64,000 nt of DNA from positions 4,254,120-4,318,119 of the forward strand of contig OY101115.1 of NCBI GenBank assembly GCA_956465555.1, read 5' to 3'. Both the position numbers and the translations under genes were made by a program. Within the stretch, counting starts at the first letter, position 1. Each line of letters starts with the position of its first letter. The notes under the pieces were generated by a model that was not told the DNA's origin, searched no databases, and worked only from the letters and a program-made list of their open reading frames with translations. This document shows, in pieces, positions 10,352-20,220 of this stretch. The stretch is from Nitzschia sp. pyKryTriq1. Taxonomy: Eukaryota > Bacillariophyta > Bacillariophyceae > Bacillariales > Bacillariaceae.

Positions 10352-11626
10352 ATGCTGAAGCCGAGTTGTGGTCGTCGTCGGTTCGTGGTCATTCACCATG
10401 CCAGCAGCAGCAGTGTCGTTTTGTTGTTGCTCTGCAGAATTATTTTCATTTGTTGGACGACTCCTGGCACTGTTACGGCTTTCGCGTTGTCGTCTTCGTC
10501 GCTCTTGGCCACACCAGCCGCCTCATCCTTCAAAGGTGATCATTCGTCTGGAAGGAAAAGCAGCAGCAGCAGCAGCAGCAGCAACAATATTTTGATTTTG
10601 GATCATTGGAATATTAATCATGAAAAGGGACGGCAAGACTGGCTGCTCACTTTTTATGTGGATTTTCTGAAATGTGCCTTGGATCCTCGTAAGCTCGACA
10701 ACCTGGAAGATCCCGATCGACGTGAAAGAGCTGGATTGTCGTCACTTTCGCCCAGCGACAAAAAGAGGACAGTATGGGCCAACATTGGCGCTCATCAATT
10801 TCATTTGCCTCAAGGAAACCCCGACGCCCAAGTGCTGGACGGGGTCATTACCTTGGTCTACGAGGATTTGAAGCCTCTGCTCGAACGGTATCCCATGGTG
10901 GCACCGAGTTTGAAAGATTCCATGTTTCAAATGGAAACAGAAGAAGATGGGTCGGTATTGAAAGTGACAGATCCTTGGGGATCTCGCTTTCTTCTAGTGG
11001 AGGGCAATGGTCGTGATTCCAGGGGACTGCAACCAGGAGAACCGTCCGAGGGGTTGGCCTTACGAGACCTGACCATTCACACCCCTCCCGGAGCGAATTT
11101 ACCAGGGATTGGTCGCTTTTACCAACACATTCTGGGGGCACATTTGGTGGAAGATACTACCGGTAGTAGGCCCACAGGAAATAAGAATAAGCATGAGGAT
11201 GATTGTGTTCAAATTCAAGTGGGTCCGCAGCAAACCTTGACATTTCGTCCATGCCCTTCGACGACCCCAACGAGCCACGTCGATTTGCGAGACGAACCGG
11301 TCGAGATCCCAGATGGCGTGCCCGCGTATCTCTCCAACCATGGACCTCATATTTCCATGTACGTGGCCGACTTGGCCGCAACCTACCAAAGAGCCGCAGA
11401 CTTGGGAGTGATCTACGTCAATCCTCGCTTTTCGAGACGAGCCTATTCGTTACAGGAATCCTTGAAGGATTGCATGTTTCGGTGTTTAGATATTGTCGAC
11501 CCTGAGGACGTGGAGTCGGGACCGATTTTGCAACTCGAGCATGAAATTAGGAGTGTCGTCAGGGTAGATGGTACCAAATACAAGTCATGTCCCTTTGACG
11601 AAATTCCTCCGGAATGCACCAGATAG
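10352..11626 (+). CDS. Plastid-type protein with glyoxalase/VOC-fold features
   Basis: 424 residues from the ATG at 10352, chosen because it starts a signal-peptide-like N-terminus (basic, then VVLLLLCRIIFICW) followed by TAFALS, an Ala-Phe plastid-import site. A poly-Ser linker follows. The body begins LILDHWNINHE, then has paired segments resembling two vicinal-oxygen-chelate modules: one near GAHQFHLPQGNPDAQVLDG with DPWGSRFLLVEG, the other near LRDLTIHTPPGANLPGIGRFY with HISMYVADL. Such modules bind a metal and act as isomerases, dioxygenases or lyases; no substrate can be assigned. Probably plastid stroma. Convergent with the large mitochondrial-type gene, stops 183 bp apart. Confidence 0.75.
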   Translation: MLKPSCGRRRFVVIHHASSSSVVLLLLCRIIFICWTTPGTVTAFALSSSSLLATPAASSFKGDHSSGRKSSSSSSSSNNILILDHWNINHEKGRQDWLLTFYVDFLKCALDPRKLDNLEDPDRRERAGLSSLSPSDKKRTVWANIGAHQFHLPQGNPDAQVLDGVITLVYEDLKPLLERYPMVAPSLKDSMFQMETEEDGSVLKVTDPWGSRFLLVEGNGRDSRGLQPGEPSEGLALRDLTIHTPPGANLPGIGRFYQHILGAHLVEDTTGSRPTGNKNKHEDDCVQIQVGPQQTLTFRPCPSTTPTSHVDLRDEPVEIPDGVPAYLSNHGPHISMYVADLAATYQRAADLGVIYVNPRFSRRAYSLQESLKDCMFRCLDIVDPEDVESGPILQLEHEIRSVVRVDGTKYKSCPFDEIPPECTR

Positions 11627-11809
11627 AACAAACAAGGAGCATCTCGCTGCACCAATCTTGATTGCCTTTCTACTCTATTAATATATTTGGCACTCTGAAC
11701 TTGTAAAGGTTGGTTTTGGATAATTTTTTGGCTACATGATATGCTCATGCTCCTGAACTCTATTATCTCGTTGAAACTACATGGACGGGTGATGATTACC
11801 AACGTCGCT

Positions 11810-14674
11810 CTAGCGCCTATCATCCTCGTCTGCGTCGCTGTCGCTACCTTCCTGGCTGTCATCGCTATCGCTTCCAACCAGTTTCTGAGTTTCTTCGAGT
11901 TGTTTATAAAGTTCAGGGTAGCTTCGTTTAAGGATGCCTTGGAGGGAAATCCCGATTTGGTCGTTTTCCAAGGCCTCATCGAAGACCTGTTGAGCCAGTG
12001 CCCGTCTCTGATCCTCGTCGGGACAATGCACCAGGCATCGAAAAAAGGCTGCGTACGTACGCGATAGAAAGAACAAGCCCCCTCGAGCCCTTTGTTCTTG
12101 TGCAATCTTGTAAACTTTCCATGCCGTCTCCCATGATTTGCAATGGGCACAAATTTGCCAGACCAGTAAATAGACGGCGTGGTCGGGGGCGTCTTCTGGA
12201 TTGTACAAGTGGCGGACCATTTGGGGATCATTGCCGAAAAAGTAAGGGGTCGAATAGGTGTGTAGGGATTGAAAGAGTTGCCAGGCCCGTTCCACGGGAA
12301 GCGGACTCCCATCGTAACTTTCTTCCACTGATGCCTTGTTTTGAGCCATGCGGCGAGATGTTTTGGCCCACGCATCCAGGGCATATTTTGTGGTGGTCAA
12401 CCGACCCAAAGCGTATTCTCCGGTAATAACCGAACAAAGCTCGTGCTTGCGGAGCACTTGATCAACCTGGGGTCCGTCCGAAGCCAAGCCAAAGAGAGAA
12501 TGCCATATTTCGCTTGTAGGCCACCAGGGTTTGGTGAGAACCATCCGATTCACAAGTTTAATGGCAAAGGCAAAATGTTGATCCCTGAGGCTCCCCTTTC
12601 GTGTCGTCCCGCGGCGTCGGGACCTACTCCTCGGCTGCACCAACAAATCAAAGGTGGACTGAGACATGACATCCTCCAATTCCGCTACAACGTACTTATC
12701 GAAGAGTACCTCCATCAAACGTTCGGCTTTTCGAAGGGATTCAGCTTCTTGGCCTCCACGTAATCCACCATATGCTTGCTCCAGCCAACGGTACGGAGGT
12801 CTACCATACAGCAAAATGAGATGATGGAGTGTGATATAGTCCTTGGCGCGCAGAAATTTTCTGGCCGTGCTGCTGTCGTCAGTAGTCGAAAGCAATCGTT
12901 CGGTAGCATCGCGTCCAAATTTTCGTTTCATTAGAGCTTCCACGAGTTCATAGTATCTATCCACTAGAACAGGTGGAGGTGTATTTAGCAAACAGTGAAA
13001 ACCAAAGGTGAAGAGACTGTTTCGATTTTTCGCATCCAAGCGTGGTTGCATCAGTAGCTGGACAACCGACAGAGTCGCACCTGCGGCCTCGGACAGTGCC
13101 GTCTTCAATTCCTCCGGTAGTTCCTCATTCGTCAGGTTGCTTTTGTTGCTGAGATCCTTGTCATATTGCTCCACCAGAGTTGCTGTATTTTTAGTGATTT
13201 GCCAGTATCCGTACGAAATGAATCGCAGCAAGTGTCGACCAACAGAGGGATGATAATGATAGACGGATTCTGCCTTTCGACAAGCTTCAAATGTACCAGA
13301 ATCACAATACGCTCGTACCAGCAAGCGTAGAGACTTTTCTGAGAGGACCTTGGTCCCACGGATTTGTGAGAGGAACTCGGTCTCACGGAAGGTCGCCTGG
13401 TCCACCACTTCTTGAATTTGGTTCGCACGCTGCCGATACCAGTCTGCTGCCTCCAATCCTTGACTGGGAAATCGATAAAAGAGCCGCCCGATCAATCGGG
13501 TATAGTGATATTGGCCGGATGCAAACTCTGGAGAGGCATGGGCTTCGACAAGTGGATATTTTTTCTTTGTAGGAGGAAGTAATTCATCATCTTTGCTCCC
13601 AGCTCCCACAAGACTTTGTATCCACTTACCAAGCGACAATTGAATCTTTGGTTCCTCAGTATTAACTGTGTCCTCTGATGGAAGGTCCTCCTCCTTGGGT
13701 GGATATCCGACCGGTTGCAAGGCTTCTACCATGATAGTTCGTTCGTTTCGGATTCGTTCCCAGAATGCCAAGACCAGTCTTTGATTTTGAATGATTTCCA
13801 TGTCCGTTTCATTGTGCTGGGAGGGAATGACGGGGCGCTTGAGGGGGGAAAGCATATAGGATTCTTGTGTCATATCCTCGGCATCGTCCGCCTCTTCTTC
13901 GCTTTCCGACCTGCTGGAAATGGATCCTAGATCGACCAAACTCTCATGACATGCCGTGCATAGCTTTGCGTAGGCTTCTTCGGATTCGAGGATTTGTTCC
14001 CAAGTGACATCGGCCAAGGATGGATGAGAAAATTGTTGCAGAAGATCATGCCACGGCAAAGAAGCGTCGTCTACCGCATACGACCCGGATGCTGCTGTTG
14101 CTGCTGTTGATGTTGCCAACGATAAATCTCCGTCCTTCCATATTTGGGCGTAGTCTCGCACGCATTTCAAAAAATCTTTCTGTCGTCCCTTGTTCCAGGC
14201 CTCCAATTGTTTCCCCGCCTCTTTGTCGAAAGATCTGCGAATTTGTCTTGGCCTTTGTTTCTGGTTAGTATTTTGATCAGTGCCAGTCCCTGTGGCGTTA
14301 TGCCGTCCACTATTCCACTGTGTACTATGAAACGAGCGATTTGGAGGATATCGAAAGGGGGGCTGCTGGTGCTTCTGTTGTGGCTGTGGTTTATGATGAC
14401 TATGAAATCTCGTCGGGGCGACAATGTTATTGTTTGACGATCCGCCGGTAACTGTAGGTATCGTCTCGTCATGTTCCCGGATACCAATCACACGTGTCAG
14501 CCCCTCGATCGAACTGAGAGATAAAGGCTGTTCCCGCCGCGACGATACCAACGGGGAAGAGATGTTTCTTCTTTGGTGTAATATTCTTGCGGGTCGCCGC
14601 CGCCGTAGGGAATGCTGGTGTTGAAGAACAAGGCGCCGTCGCAAAAGGTTTACTGCTTCTGCTGTGGCAGACAT
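11810..14674 (-). CDS. Large mitochondrial-type helical-repeat protein (PPR/TPR-like), function unknown
   Basis: Single exon, 954 residues. The N-terminus is Arg/Ser/Leu-rich with no acids for about 45 residues (LLRRRLVLQHQHSLRRRRP), typical of a mitochondrial presequence. A disordered Gln/Asn/His-rich region follows to about residue 150. The rest is mainly alpha-helical with repeat-like segments such as SLRLLVRAYCDSGTFEACRKAE and HAVYLLVWQICAHCKSWETAWKVYK, which look like degenerate pentatricopeptide or tetratricopeptide helices. The C-terminus is an acidic Ser-Asp tail. RNA processing or mitoribosome work would fit, but nothing in the sequence proves it. It is divergent from the GNAT gene at 15320. 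Confidence 0.8.
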   Translation of the reverse strand: MSATAEAVNLLRRRLVLQHQHSLRRRRPARILHQRRNISSPLVSSRREQPLSLSSIEGLTRVIGIREHDETIPTVTGGSSNNNIVAPTRFHSHHKPQPQQKHQQPPFRYPPNRSFHSTQWNSGRHNATGTGTDQNTNQKQRPRQIRRSFDKEAGKQLEAWNKGRQKDFLKCVRDYAQIWKDGDLSLATSTAATAASGSYAVDDASLPWHDLLQQFSHPSLADVTWEQILESEEAYAKLCTACHESLVDLGSISSRSESEEEADDAEDMTQESYMLSPLKRPVIPSQHNETDMEIIQNQRLVLAFWERIRNERTIMVEALQPVGYPPKEEDLPSEDTVNTEEPKIQLSLGKWIQSLVGAGSKDDELLPPTKKKYPLVEAHASPEFASGQYHYTRLIGRLFYRFPSQGLEAADWYRQRANQIQEVVDQATFRETEFLSQIRGTKVLSEKSLRLLVRAYCDSGTFEACRKAESVYHYHPSVGRHLLRFISYGYWQITKNTATLVEQYDKDLSNKSNLTNEELPEELKTALSEAAGATLSVVQLLMQPRLDAKNRNSLFTFGFHCLLNTPPPVLVDRYYELVEALMKRKFGRDATERLLSTTDDSSTARKFLRAKDYITLHHLILLYGRPPYRWLEQAYGGLRGGQEAESLRKAERLMEVLFDKYVVAELEDVMSQSTFDLLVQPRSRSRRRGTTRKGSLRDQHFAFAIKLVNRMVLTKPWWPTSEIWHSLFGLASDGPQVDQVLRKHELCSVITGEYALGRLTTTKYALDAWAKTSRRMAQNKASVEESYDGSPLPVERAWQLFQSLHTYSTPYFFGNDPQMVRHLYNPEDAPDHAVYLLVWQICAHCKSWETAWKVYKIAQEQRARGGLFFLSRTYAAFFRCLVHCPDEDQRRALAQQVFDEALENDQIGISLQGILKRSYPELYKQLEETQKLVGSDSDDSQEGSDSDADEDDRR

Positions 14675-15319
14675 GGTGCGAATGTAGTACAGTAATTCAC
14701 CCCAAGGGCGTAAGTATTTCAGAAAGTCGTCGATTGATGGATGAAGTAATGGAATGGTCGACCAGCAAAAGCTACAGTATGATGATATGGTCCATGGTCC
14801 ATGGTCGAACTGAACCGTTCGAAAAAAATCTTTCTCGCGAACAGAACCGATGGATGATTATTCTGCGGTGGAGCGATCGGTCATGTTGGTCGTGTTTCCT
14901 TTTTCACTCTGATGCATGGACGGACGATCGATCGATCTCATTGTCTGCGTCTCCAGTCTCCGGTCTCCAGTCTCGATGGTGATGATTCCGTCCTCCGTCC
15001 ACTTCTTGAATCATCGACTGGCTCGACTGGATCACTCAATCAATAAGGGGTGGGGGGCGGGGGCGGGGGGCGGGTCCTTGTATCATAACGAAGAGAAAGA
15101 TCGAGATCTTGGGGTGCGATGTTCCGCGTGGAAAGTTGAAGGCAAAAAAGATCATCTCACGCACTTTTCGTTGAGGATGATGAAGGGATGACGACGATAA
15201 TAATACTTGTACTGCACCCTGGTACTTCTTTGATACGTCAAGATGCTATCATTCTTGCTACAAGTACCCCAACAACAACAAACAACTAAGAACTAAGAAC
15301 TAAGAACTACAAGAGGACC
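14675..15319. other. Divergent promoter region with G-rich tract
   Basis: 645 bp between two divergent start codons. It contains GTCTCC-type short repeats near 14950-14975, the G-rich tract at 15047-15074 and an AACTAAG tandem just before the GNAT start (about 15283-15308). No coding region is supported. Confidence 0.6.
15047..15074 (+). other. Potential G-quadruplex
   Basis: 28 bp containing five runs of 3-6 G separated by single bases (T or C). That is enough for a stable intramolecular quadruplex on the plus strand. It lies about 250 bp before the GNAT start and about 370 bp before the divergent gene's start. Confidence 0.75.
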
Positions 15320-16474
15320 ATGACACATCCTGTCGCTCGTTTACTTTTACTCTGGTCATTCCTCCAAACCACTGTCTGCGGATTCCAACCTGTGACGCGG
15401 CTTTCTTCGGCTGGAAAATCTCATTCCATCATCGGCCATCATCATCCACGTCGAGAGTCGCTAGAACTTTACGTGGCAACGACTGCCGGTCAAGAGTACA
15501 TTGTCGAAGTGGTAGAAGGGGGAGAAGATGATCCACGTGTATTGGATGTGGCAGCCTTTCGCAATGGCATGGTAAATCCGGAAATGATGGTCGAACGGGC
15601 CAAAAGCAAGCGCGACGCGATCGACACGACAGAAGCTGCAGTGAATGGTCTCAAGATTGGGGTCCTATATGTAGGACCCGTGATTGCTGCTTTTACCTAT
15701 TTGGAGTCGAACGATGTCACTCAGGCTTTGTCGAACTACGCCCTCCTGGGGGGAGGAATCGGTGTCCTACTTGCCGCCAACAACTATATGGGTCGGGGAA
15801 TCCACGTGCCCGACACTGCAGAGGCTACCAAGTAAGTTGCAAAGAATATTTTCATCATGGCTGAACCTACAGTATGTCGTTCCCATTTCTCATTCAAGTC
15901 GAATGCGTTCGATCCATACTCTAGCCGTATCATTGTCGACTTTTCAGAAGGAATCTACCGAAAACAAGACATTGGATTCGTCGCCGTCTCGGAGGACTCG
16001 ACGTTTGCCCCAACCCGAGGAGTCATGGGAACGGTCGATGCGCAACTTCGAAATTCGGACAAAAGTCACCCAGGGGCGCGAAAGGTGTCGGGTCTTCCAT
16101 CTCATTTGCATATTAAAAACATGGAAGTTCACAAAACGTCTCGGAGGAGAGGGGTCGGCCAAGCCTTGTTGGATAAAATCATTGAATACGCCAAGACGAA
16201 AACTGATGCTGAAGCATTGACATTGTAAGTACATCGAAGATGATATCATTTCTGTGCTTTTGGTATGGATCCAAGGTCTGATACAGGATCCAATACTAGA
16301 GAAGGCGGCATCTGAACCATTGACACTCTCACTCCACATGCACATTTTGCGAACCGCAGGGAGGTCGAGGCCGCGAACCCCGCCGCCGTCAACTTGTACA
16401 AGAAGGCGGGCTTTGAAGCAAGAGAGAACCCAAACAAATTGAGCAAAAACGTGTACATGGTCAAGTTTTTATGA
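15320..16474 (+). CDS. GNAT-family N-acetyltransferase with inserted two-helix membrane hairpin
   Basis: Three exons, 15320-15831, 15925-16224 and 16360-16474, with GT-AG introns of 93 and 135 bp and matching phases, give 308 residues. The last two exons hold the acetyl-CoA-binding core: HIKNMEVHKTSRRRGVGQALLDKIIEYA (the R/Q-x-x-G-x-G/A loop) and PAAVNLYKKAGFEARE. Exon 1 starts with a signal peptide ending CGFQP, consistent with plastid import. It then has YIVEVVEGGEDDPRVLDVAAF, which fits the first GNAT strand and helix. Next come two hydrophobic segments (IGVLYVGPVIAAFTYL and YALLGGGIGVLLAANNY), so the enzyme fold seems split by a membrane hairpin. The in-frame TAA at 15833 falls inside a perfect donor (AAGTAAGT); a separate second gene starting about 20 bp later would be implausible. 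Substrate unknown. Confidence 0.82.
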
Positions 16475-17285
16475 AGGAAAAGCCTTTTCTAGATTCGTGA
16501 TTGTCGTTGGAAGAGTTTCACGAAGAATGGTGGTGCTACTACCCGTTCCATCTAAAGACTTGGAGTAGTACAACTTAACCGAAATTTCGTTGTGTAAAAT
16601 CCCTTCTAGCTAGGATATCGATGATTACAATCTGCTACCTCGTAAAGGATCTAAGATCCGGTTCTGGACTTGTTCTTGTGAATAGGATCCGCAATATGGT
16701 AATGTTGCCTGGCGCAAACTGACCGCTTCGCCGATGAGACCCTCGGCGAGAAGAAACAAAGCAAGTTACGCCGCTTCACTATGGACTGCGCGATGCAAGG
16801 ATCGATGATCGCGCCGATGATGCGATGTACGAGGATGTATCTTCATTCTTTTGAGTCGATTATTTACATGTTGGTTGCGCGTTGGTCAATTCGGCCATTC
16901 GAAATGATATACTTAATATCTCAATAAAATAGTATACTCGTAGAATTTTCTCAACGGAAGACTATTTTGGTAACAAATAGAGTTACATAGAGCGTTCCCG
17001 CCAAAGACATAGGGCGAAATAAAAAATCCGAGAGACGACCCAGCTGCGAGAACTTGTAGCGGCGCGCCTGACAACGAACACGCCTACGAAGCGTGCACTC
17101 TCTACCGGTACTGGTGTCCCCTGCGTTTCTCGGAAGCAGAAAAGGGAGAGAGCATTCCAACGCACAACACTATCCATTCCCCTCTTCCTCTCTTTCTTTG
17201 CATCACCTATCCACACGTACCGCTTTCGTCATTTCACATCCAGTTGATCTTTAGCACGCTTGAGAACGACGACGACGACTCAAGA
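16475..17285. other. Spacer without recognised features
   Basis: About 800 bp. Mixed composition, AT-rich near 16890-16980. I see no GTAC island, RNA gene or coding region. The last ~70 bp hold GACGAC repeats that are probably 5' UTR of the next gene. Confidence 0.5.
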
Positions 17286-18737
17286 ATGAACTGCACGATG
17301 GTACCACAATTGCTTCTGTCGTTCTTGCTGCTGGTGACAACGGCGGGGGCGACAACAAGAGAACAAGAGCATCATGTGGATTCAGCTCCCGCCTTTCGGG
17401 TACGAAACGTGCAAGATCGGCGGGAGGAATTGAGTGATCGGCAGCGGGAAATAATGGCGTTGGAACTGACCTTTGAAGAGGAAGGTGAACCCATCAATGT
17501 GCCTCCTTTCAGCTTGCAAATATTCCCGACGCCCAATCCGTTGGCGTCCGACAGCAGGTTGACTATGGAAGCCGCTCTCGACGACTATCTCACAGCCTAC
17601 TTTAAAGGTCTTTATCCCGAATTGGACACGGATCCGGTAGATGGCGCTCCTCAATTCCTTTCTGCGTCTGTCGGTGTAGCGAGTATGGCCCCCATCACTT
17701 CGGACAACGCGAGACGGAACTTGCAGCAGCGCAGCGGGACTCAGTTCGATGTTGAAACCACACTTCGATTCCAGGATGGTATTTTTCCAGAGTATGGGGA
17801 ACTGGAGAGCAACATGCAAGATGCCATGTTCAACAATTTCGATGTCTTTCTTGCAGACTATCTTTTCTTTTACGGCACACCCGACTTGGCCAACATTGAT
17901 TCGGGCACCTACATTTCGGGTTTTACCACACCCCCTGAGGCTACTGACAATCCTACCGCGGCTCCTAGTGCTAGTATTGGAGGTTCTATTTCTCAAATCA
18001 ACGAGAGCGTTCCAGTCAATGCCCAAGATGGGGACGGAATCAATCCTTTGTATCCAGCGATTGGTTGTGGTGTGGTCATGTTCGTTTTGACTGCCTTGTT
18101 TCTGTCCTATCGACGCAAGCGCCTACTTGATATGGATGTCAGTACAGACGATTCCGATATTGAGCACATTTCTGTAGACTTTGACGGCCGGCAAGAAGCC
18201 GTGGAGCTGGAGCGCGAACGCCAACTCCAGTATCAAAAGGAACAGCAGATGATACACGAACAGCAGGAGCGCGAGATGCTCCAGCAACAGCAACAACTAG
18301 AAGCGCAGCGAAAAAAGAACAACAATAAGCGCAAGAACAAGTTTGGATGGAGCAAATCCAAAGTGCCCGTCGAAAAAATCCAAATGGAAGACGGTCGAAC
18401 AACCATCCATATTGCTCCTGTAATACCCGACGAAGATTCTGAGTACGACCAACGGCCTGACGAAGATGATTCCGTGTACGACCGAAGACGCGGCGAATTG
18501 CCCATGATCTTCAATGTTGCCAGTTCGATGAGCCATGAGTCCTTCCATGACGACCATGACAATGATTTCATGCGGACTTATACGTCGGATAGTGGTGAGC
18601 ATGATAGTTCTGCCTCGAGCAACATATATCAACCTTATGGCAACGGAGGTGGTCGACGTCCTCTGCCAAGTATGAGCCGAGGTGGCGCCACATTTGGTGC
18701 TGGTGGCCAACAAGACATGAGAAGAGGGTATGCGTAG
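17286..18737 (+). CDS. Single-pass type I membrane protein with cytoplasmic coiled coil, function unknown
   Basis: 483 residues from the ATG at 17286, preferred over 17244 because it begins a signal peptide (MNCTMVPQLLLSFLLLVTTAGA). The ectodomain of about 240 residues has a compact region (FSLQIFPTPNPL to FFYGTPDLANID) of alternating strands and helices, with no known domain assigned. A transmembrane helix (IGCGVVMFVLTALFLSY) near residue 265 is followed by a basic RRKR stop-transfer. The cytoplasmic part has a Gln/Glu-rich coiled coil, a Lys-rich NKRKNKFGWSKSK patch and a Gly-rich tail with several Asp-Ser and Tyr-Asp motifs. The layout suggests a receptor or surface protein. It could be a diatom-restricted family. 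Confidence 0.78.
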   Translation: MNCTMVPQLLLSFLLLVTTAGATTREQEHHVDSAPAFRVRNVQDRREELSDRQREIMALELTFEEEGEPINVPPFSLQIFPTPNPLASDSRLTMEAALDDYLTAYFKGLYPELDTDPVDGAPQFLSASVGVASMAPITSDNARRNLQQRSGTQFDVETTLRFQDGIFPEYGELESNMQDAMFNNFDVFLADYLFFYGTPDLANIDSGTYISGFTTPPEATDNPTAAPSASIGGSISQINESVPVNAQDGDGINPLYPAIGCGVVMFVLTALFLSYRRKRLLDMDVSTDDSDIEHISVDFDGRQEAVELERERQLQYQKEQQMIHEQQEREMLQQQQQLEAQRKKNNNKRKNKFGWSKSKVPVEKIQMEDGRTTIHIAPVIPDEDSEYDQRPDEDDSVYDRRRGELPMIFNVASSMSHESFHDDHDNDFMRTYTSDSGEHDSSASSNIYQPYGNGGGRRPLPSMSRGGATFGAGGQQDMRRGYA

Positions 18738-19537
18738 CAAGGGAATGGCGTGCTGTAGTTTGATGGGAATTGTTGTTGAGCTACAGACGGTACAGTACAT
18801 TATGATGATGTGTTTCTGAAGTATAATCTTGAGTAACAACCGAATTGGGACAGCATAACTTTTCTAGCAAGTCTCTGCTCTAGTAGCATCTCTACTCTAG
18901 CTAGAGTACGTTTTAAAGAGGAATGAAAAGCTGAACTCCTTGGGATTCCAAGCGTCACTATCAAATATCACGAATGTCTGTTCTAGATCATCTCGTATCC
19001 CGATCCTGTATTCGTCGAAGTCCGCACTCTTTGTCCCGCCACCTTCTTTTTCAATTCCGATCCGAATGCTCCCGATCGCCTTTTGACAGGTTCAGGTTTA
19101 CCGGCACCTGTACGAGTACAGTACGGCATTCAACGGGCCAAATCCCGATCATTGAGGGGTGGTGGGTCCCAAGGAGACTAATCAAGTTCTTTTCAGAATA
19201 CGCACAGTACTTGACCTACGGGTACAAGTACGTACGTAGAAAGCTACGGGTACAGTACTTGTCAGCTGCCGCACCACGAATAAATGCAACGCTCGATAAT
19301 ACTCGTAATAATAGATCTTTCTTGCCGCGCGGCGCCGGAGCTCAAAGCCCGCCGCCACTATGATGCGTGCCAAGAGCAGCCGCAAGAATAAGCAAGAGAA
19401 TAAGAAGCAAGCGCCAAAGCTGCTCGCGTGTTACTAGTGCATTGTATAATACTCCAAAGTATTGTTTTCTTCTTGTCGTTGTCCTATTGCAGGATCCGAT
19501 CCTATCACTCTAGCATTAACATAGAATAACAAGCACA
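18738..19537. other. Spacer with CTAC/GTAG and GTAC patches
   Basis: A cluster of CTCTAGTAG/CTCTACTCTAG motifs lies at about 18865-18912. GTAC-rich patches lie at about 19107-19130 and 19205-19262, some 280-430 bp upstream of the SKP1 start. No coding region is supported. Confidence 0.55.
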
Positions 19538-20220
19538 ATGGACGTCGAAGAAAGCACCGGAAGTGTCAACCTGGTACGTCGCAGCGTTGCTCGAGTACTT
19601 GCTGCCGCCTGCCGCCGCGATCCTTTGCGGCAAGCGCCTCACGCCGCATCGAGTCGTAGATCTCTTGCGGCGCATTGTATTCTGATGATAGATGCTCACA
19701 CTCTGTATCCCTATATTGTAATCCGCACTATTGTCTATCACAGATCTCCAAGGAAGGAGACTCGTTCCCCGTGCCGACCGCCGTCGCCAACATGAGCGAG
19801 CTCGTCAAGACCATGATGGACGAAGACGCCGAAGACGACGAGGACTCGCCCACGGAGATCCCGCTGCCGAACGTCAAGTCCCAAGTCTTGCGCAAGGTTA
19901 TTGAATTCTGCGAACACCACTTGCAAGAGCCCATGACGGAAATTGAAAAGCCGCTCAAGAGTCAGAACATGGCGGACGTCGTACAAAAGTGGTATGCGGA
20001 CTTTGTTGATTTGGAGCAAGTCTTGCTGTTTGAACTCATCCTGGCGGCGAATTACATGGATATCAAACCGCTTTTGGATTTGACTTGCGCGACGGTTGCC
20101 AGTATGATCAAGGGCAAGACTCCGGAAGAGATCCGTGCTACCTTCAACATCACAAACGACTTTTCGCCGGAAGAGGAAGCCCAAGTGCGAGAAGAAAACA
20201 AGTGGTGCGAGGAGGCTTAG
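19538..20220 (+). CDS. SKP1: SKP1, SCF ubiquitin-ligase adaptor
   Basis: Two exons, 19538-19573 and 19744-20220, phase 0, give 170 residues. The 36-bp first exon encodes MDVEESTGSVNL and continues directly into ISKEGDSFPVPTAVA, the first BTB/POZ strand of SKP1. The POZ fold follows with an acidic loop (DEDAEDDEDS). The C-terminal helices show the family signatures WYADFVDLEQVLLFELILAANYMDIKPLLDLTCATVA and the MIKGKTPEEIRATFNITNDFSPEEE F-box-binding segment; the final WCEEA matches the usual terminus. SKP1 links cullin-1 to F-box proteins; an F-box-like protein is encoded at 62-64 kb. Length is normal for the family. Cytosol and nucleus. Confidence 0.97.

Noticed and set aside
11443-12384. 313-residue minus-strand frame overlapping the VOC-like gene and the mitochondrial-type gene
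   Set aside because: Composition is not protein-like, the frame begins inside the 954-residue gene in another frame, and no domain is present.
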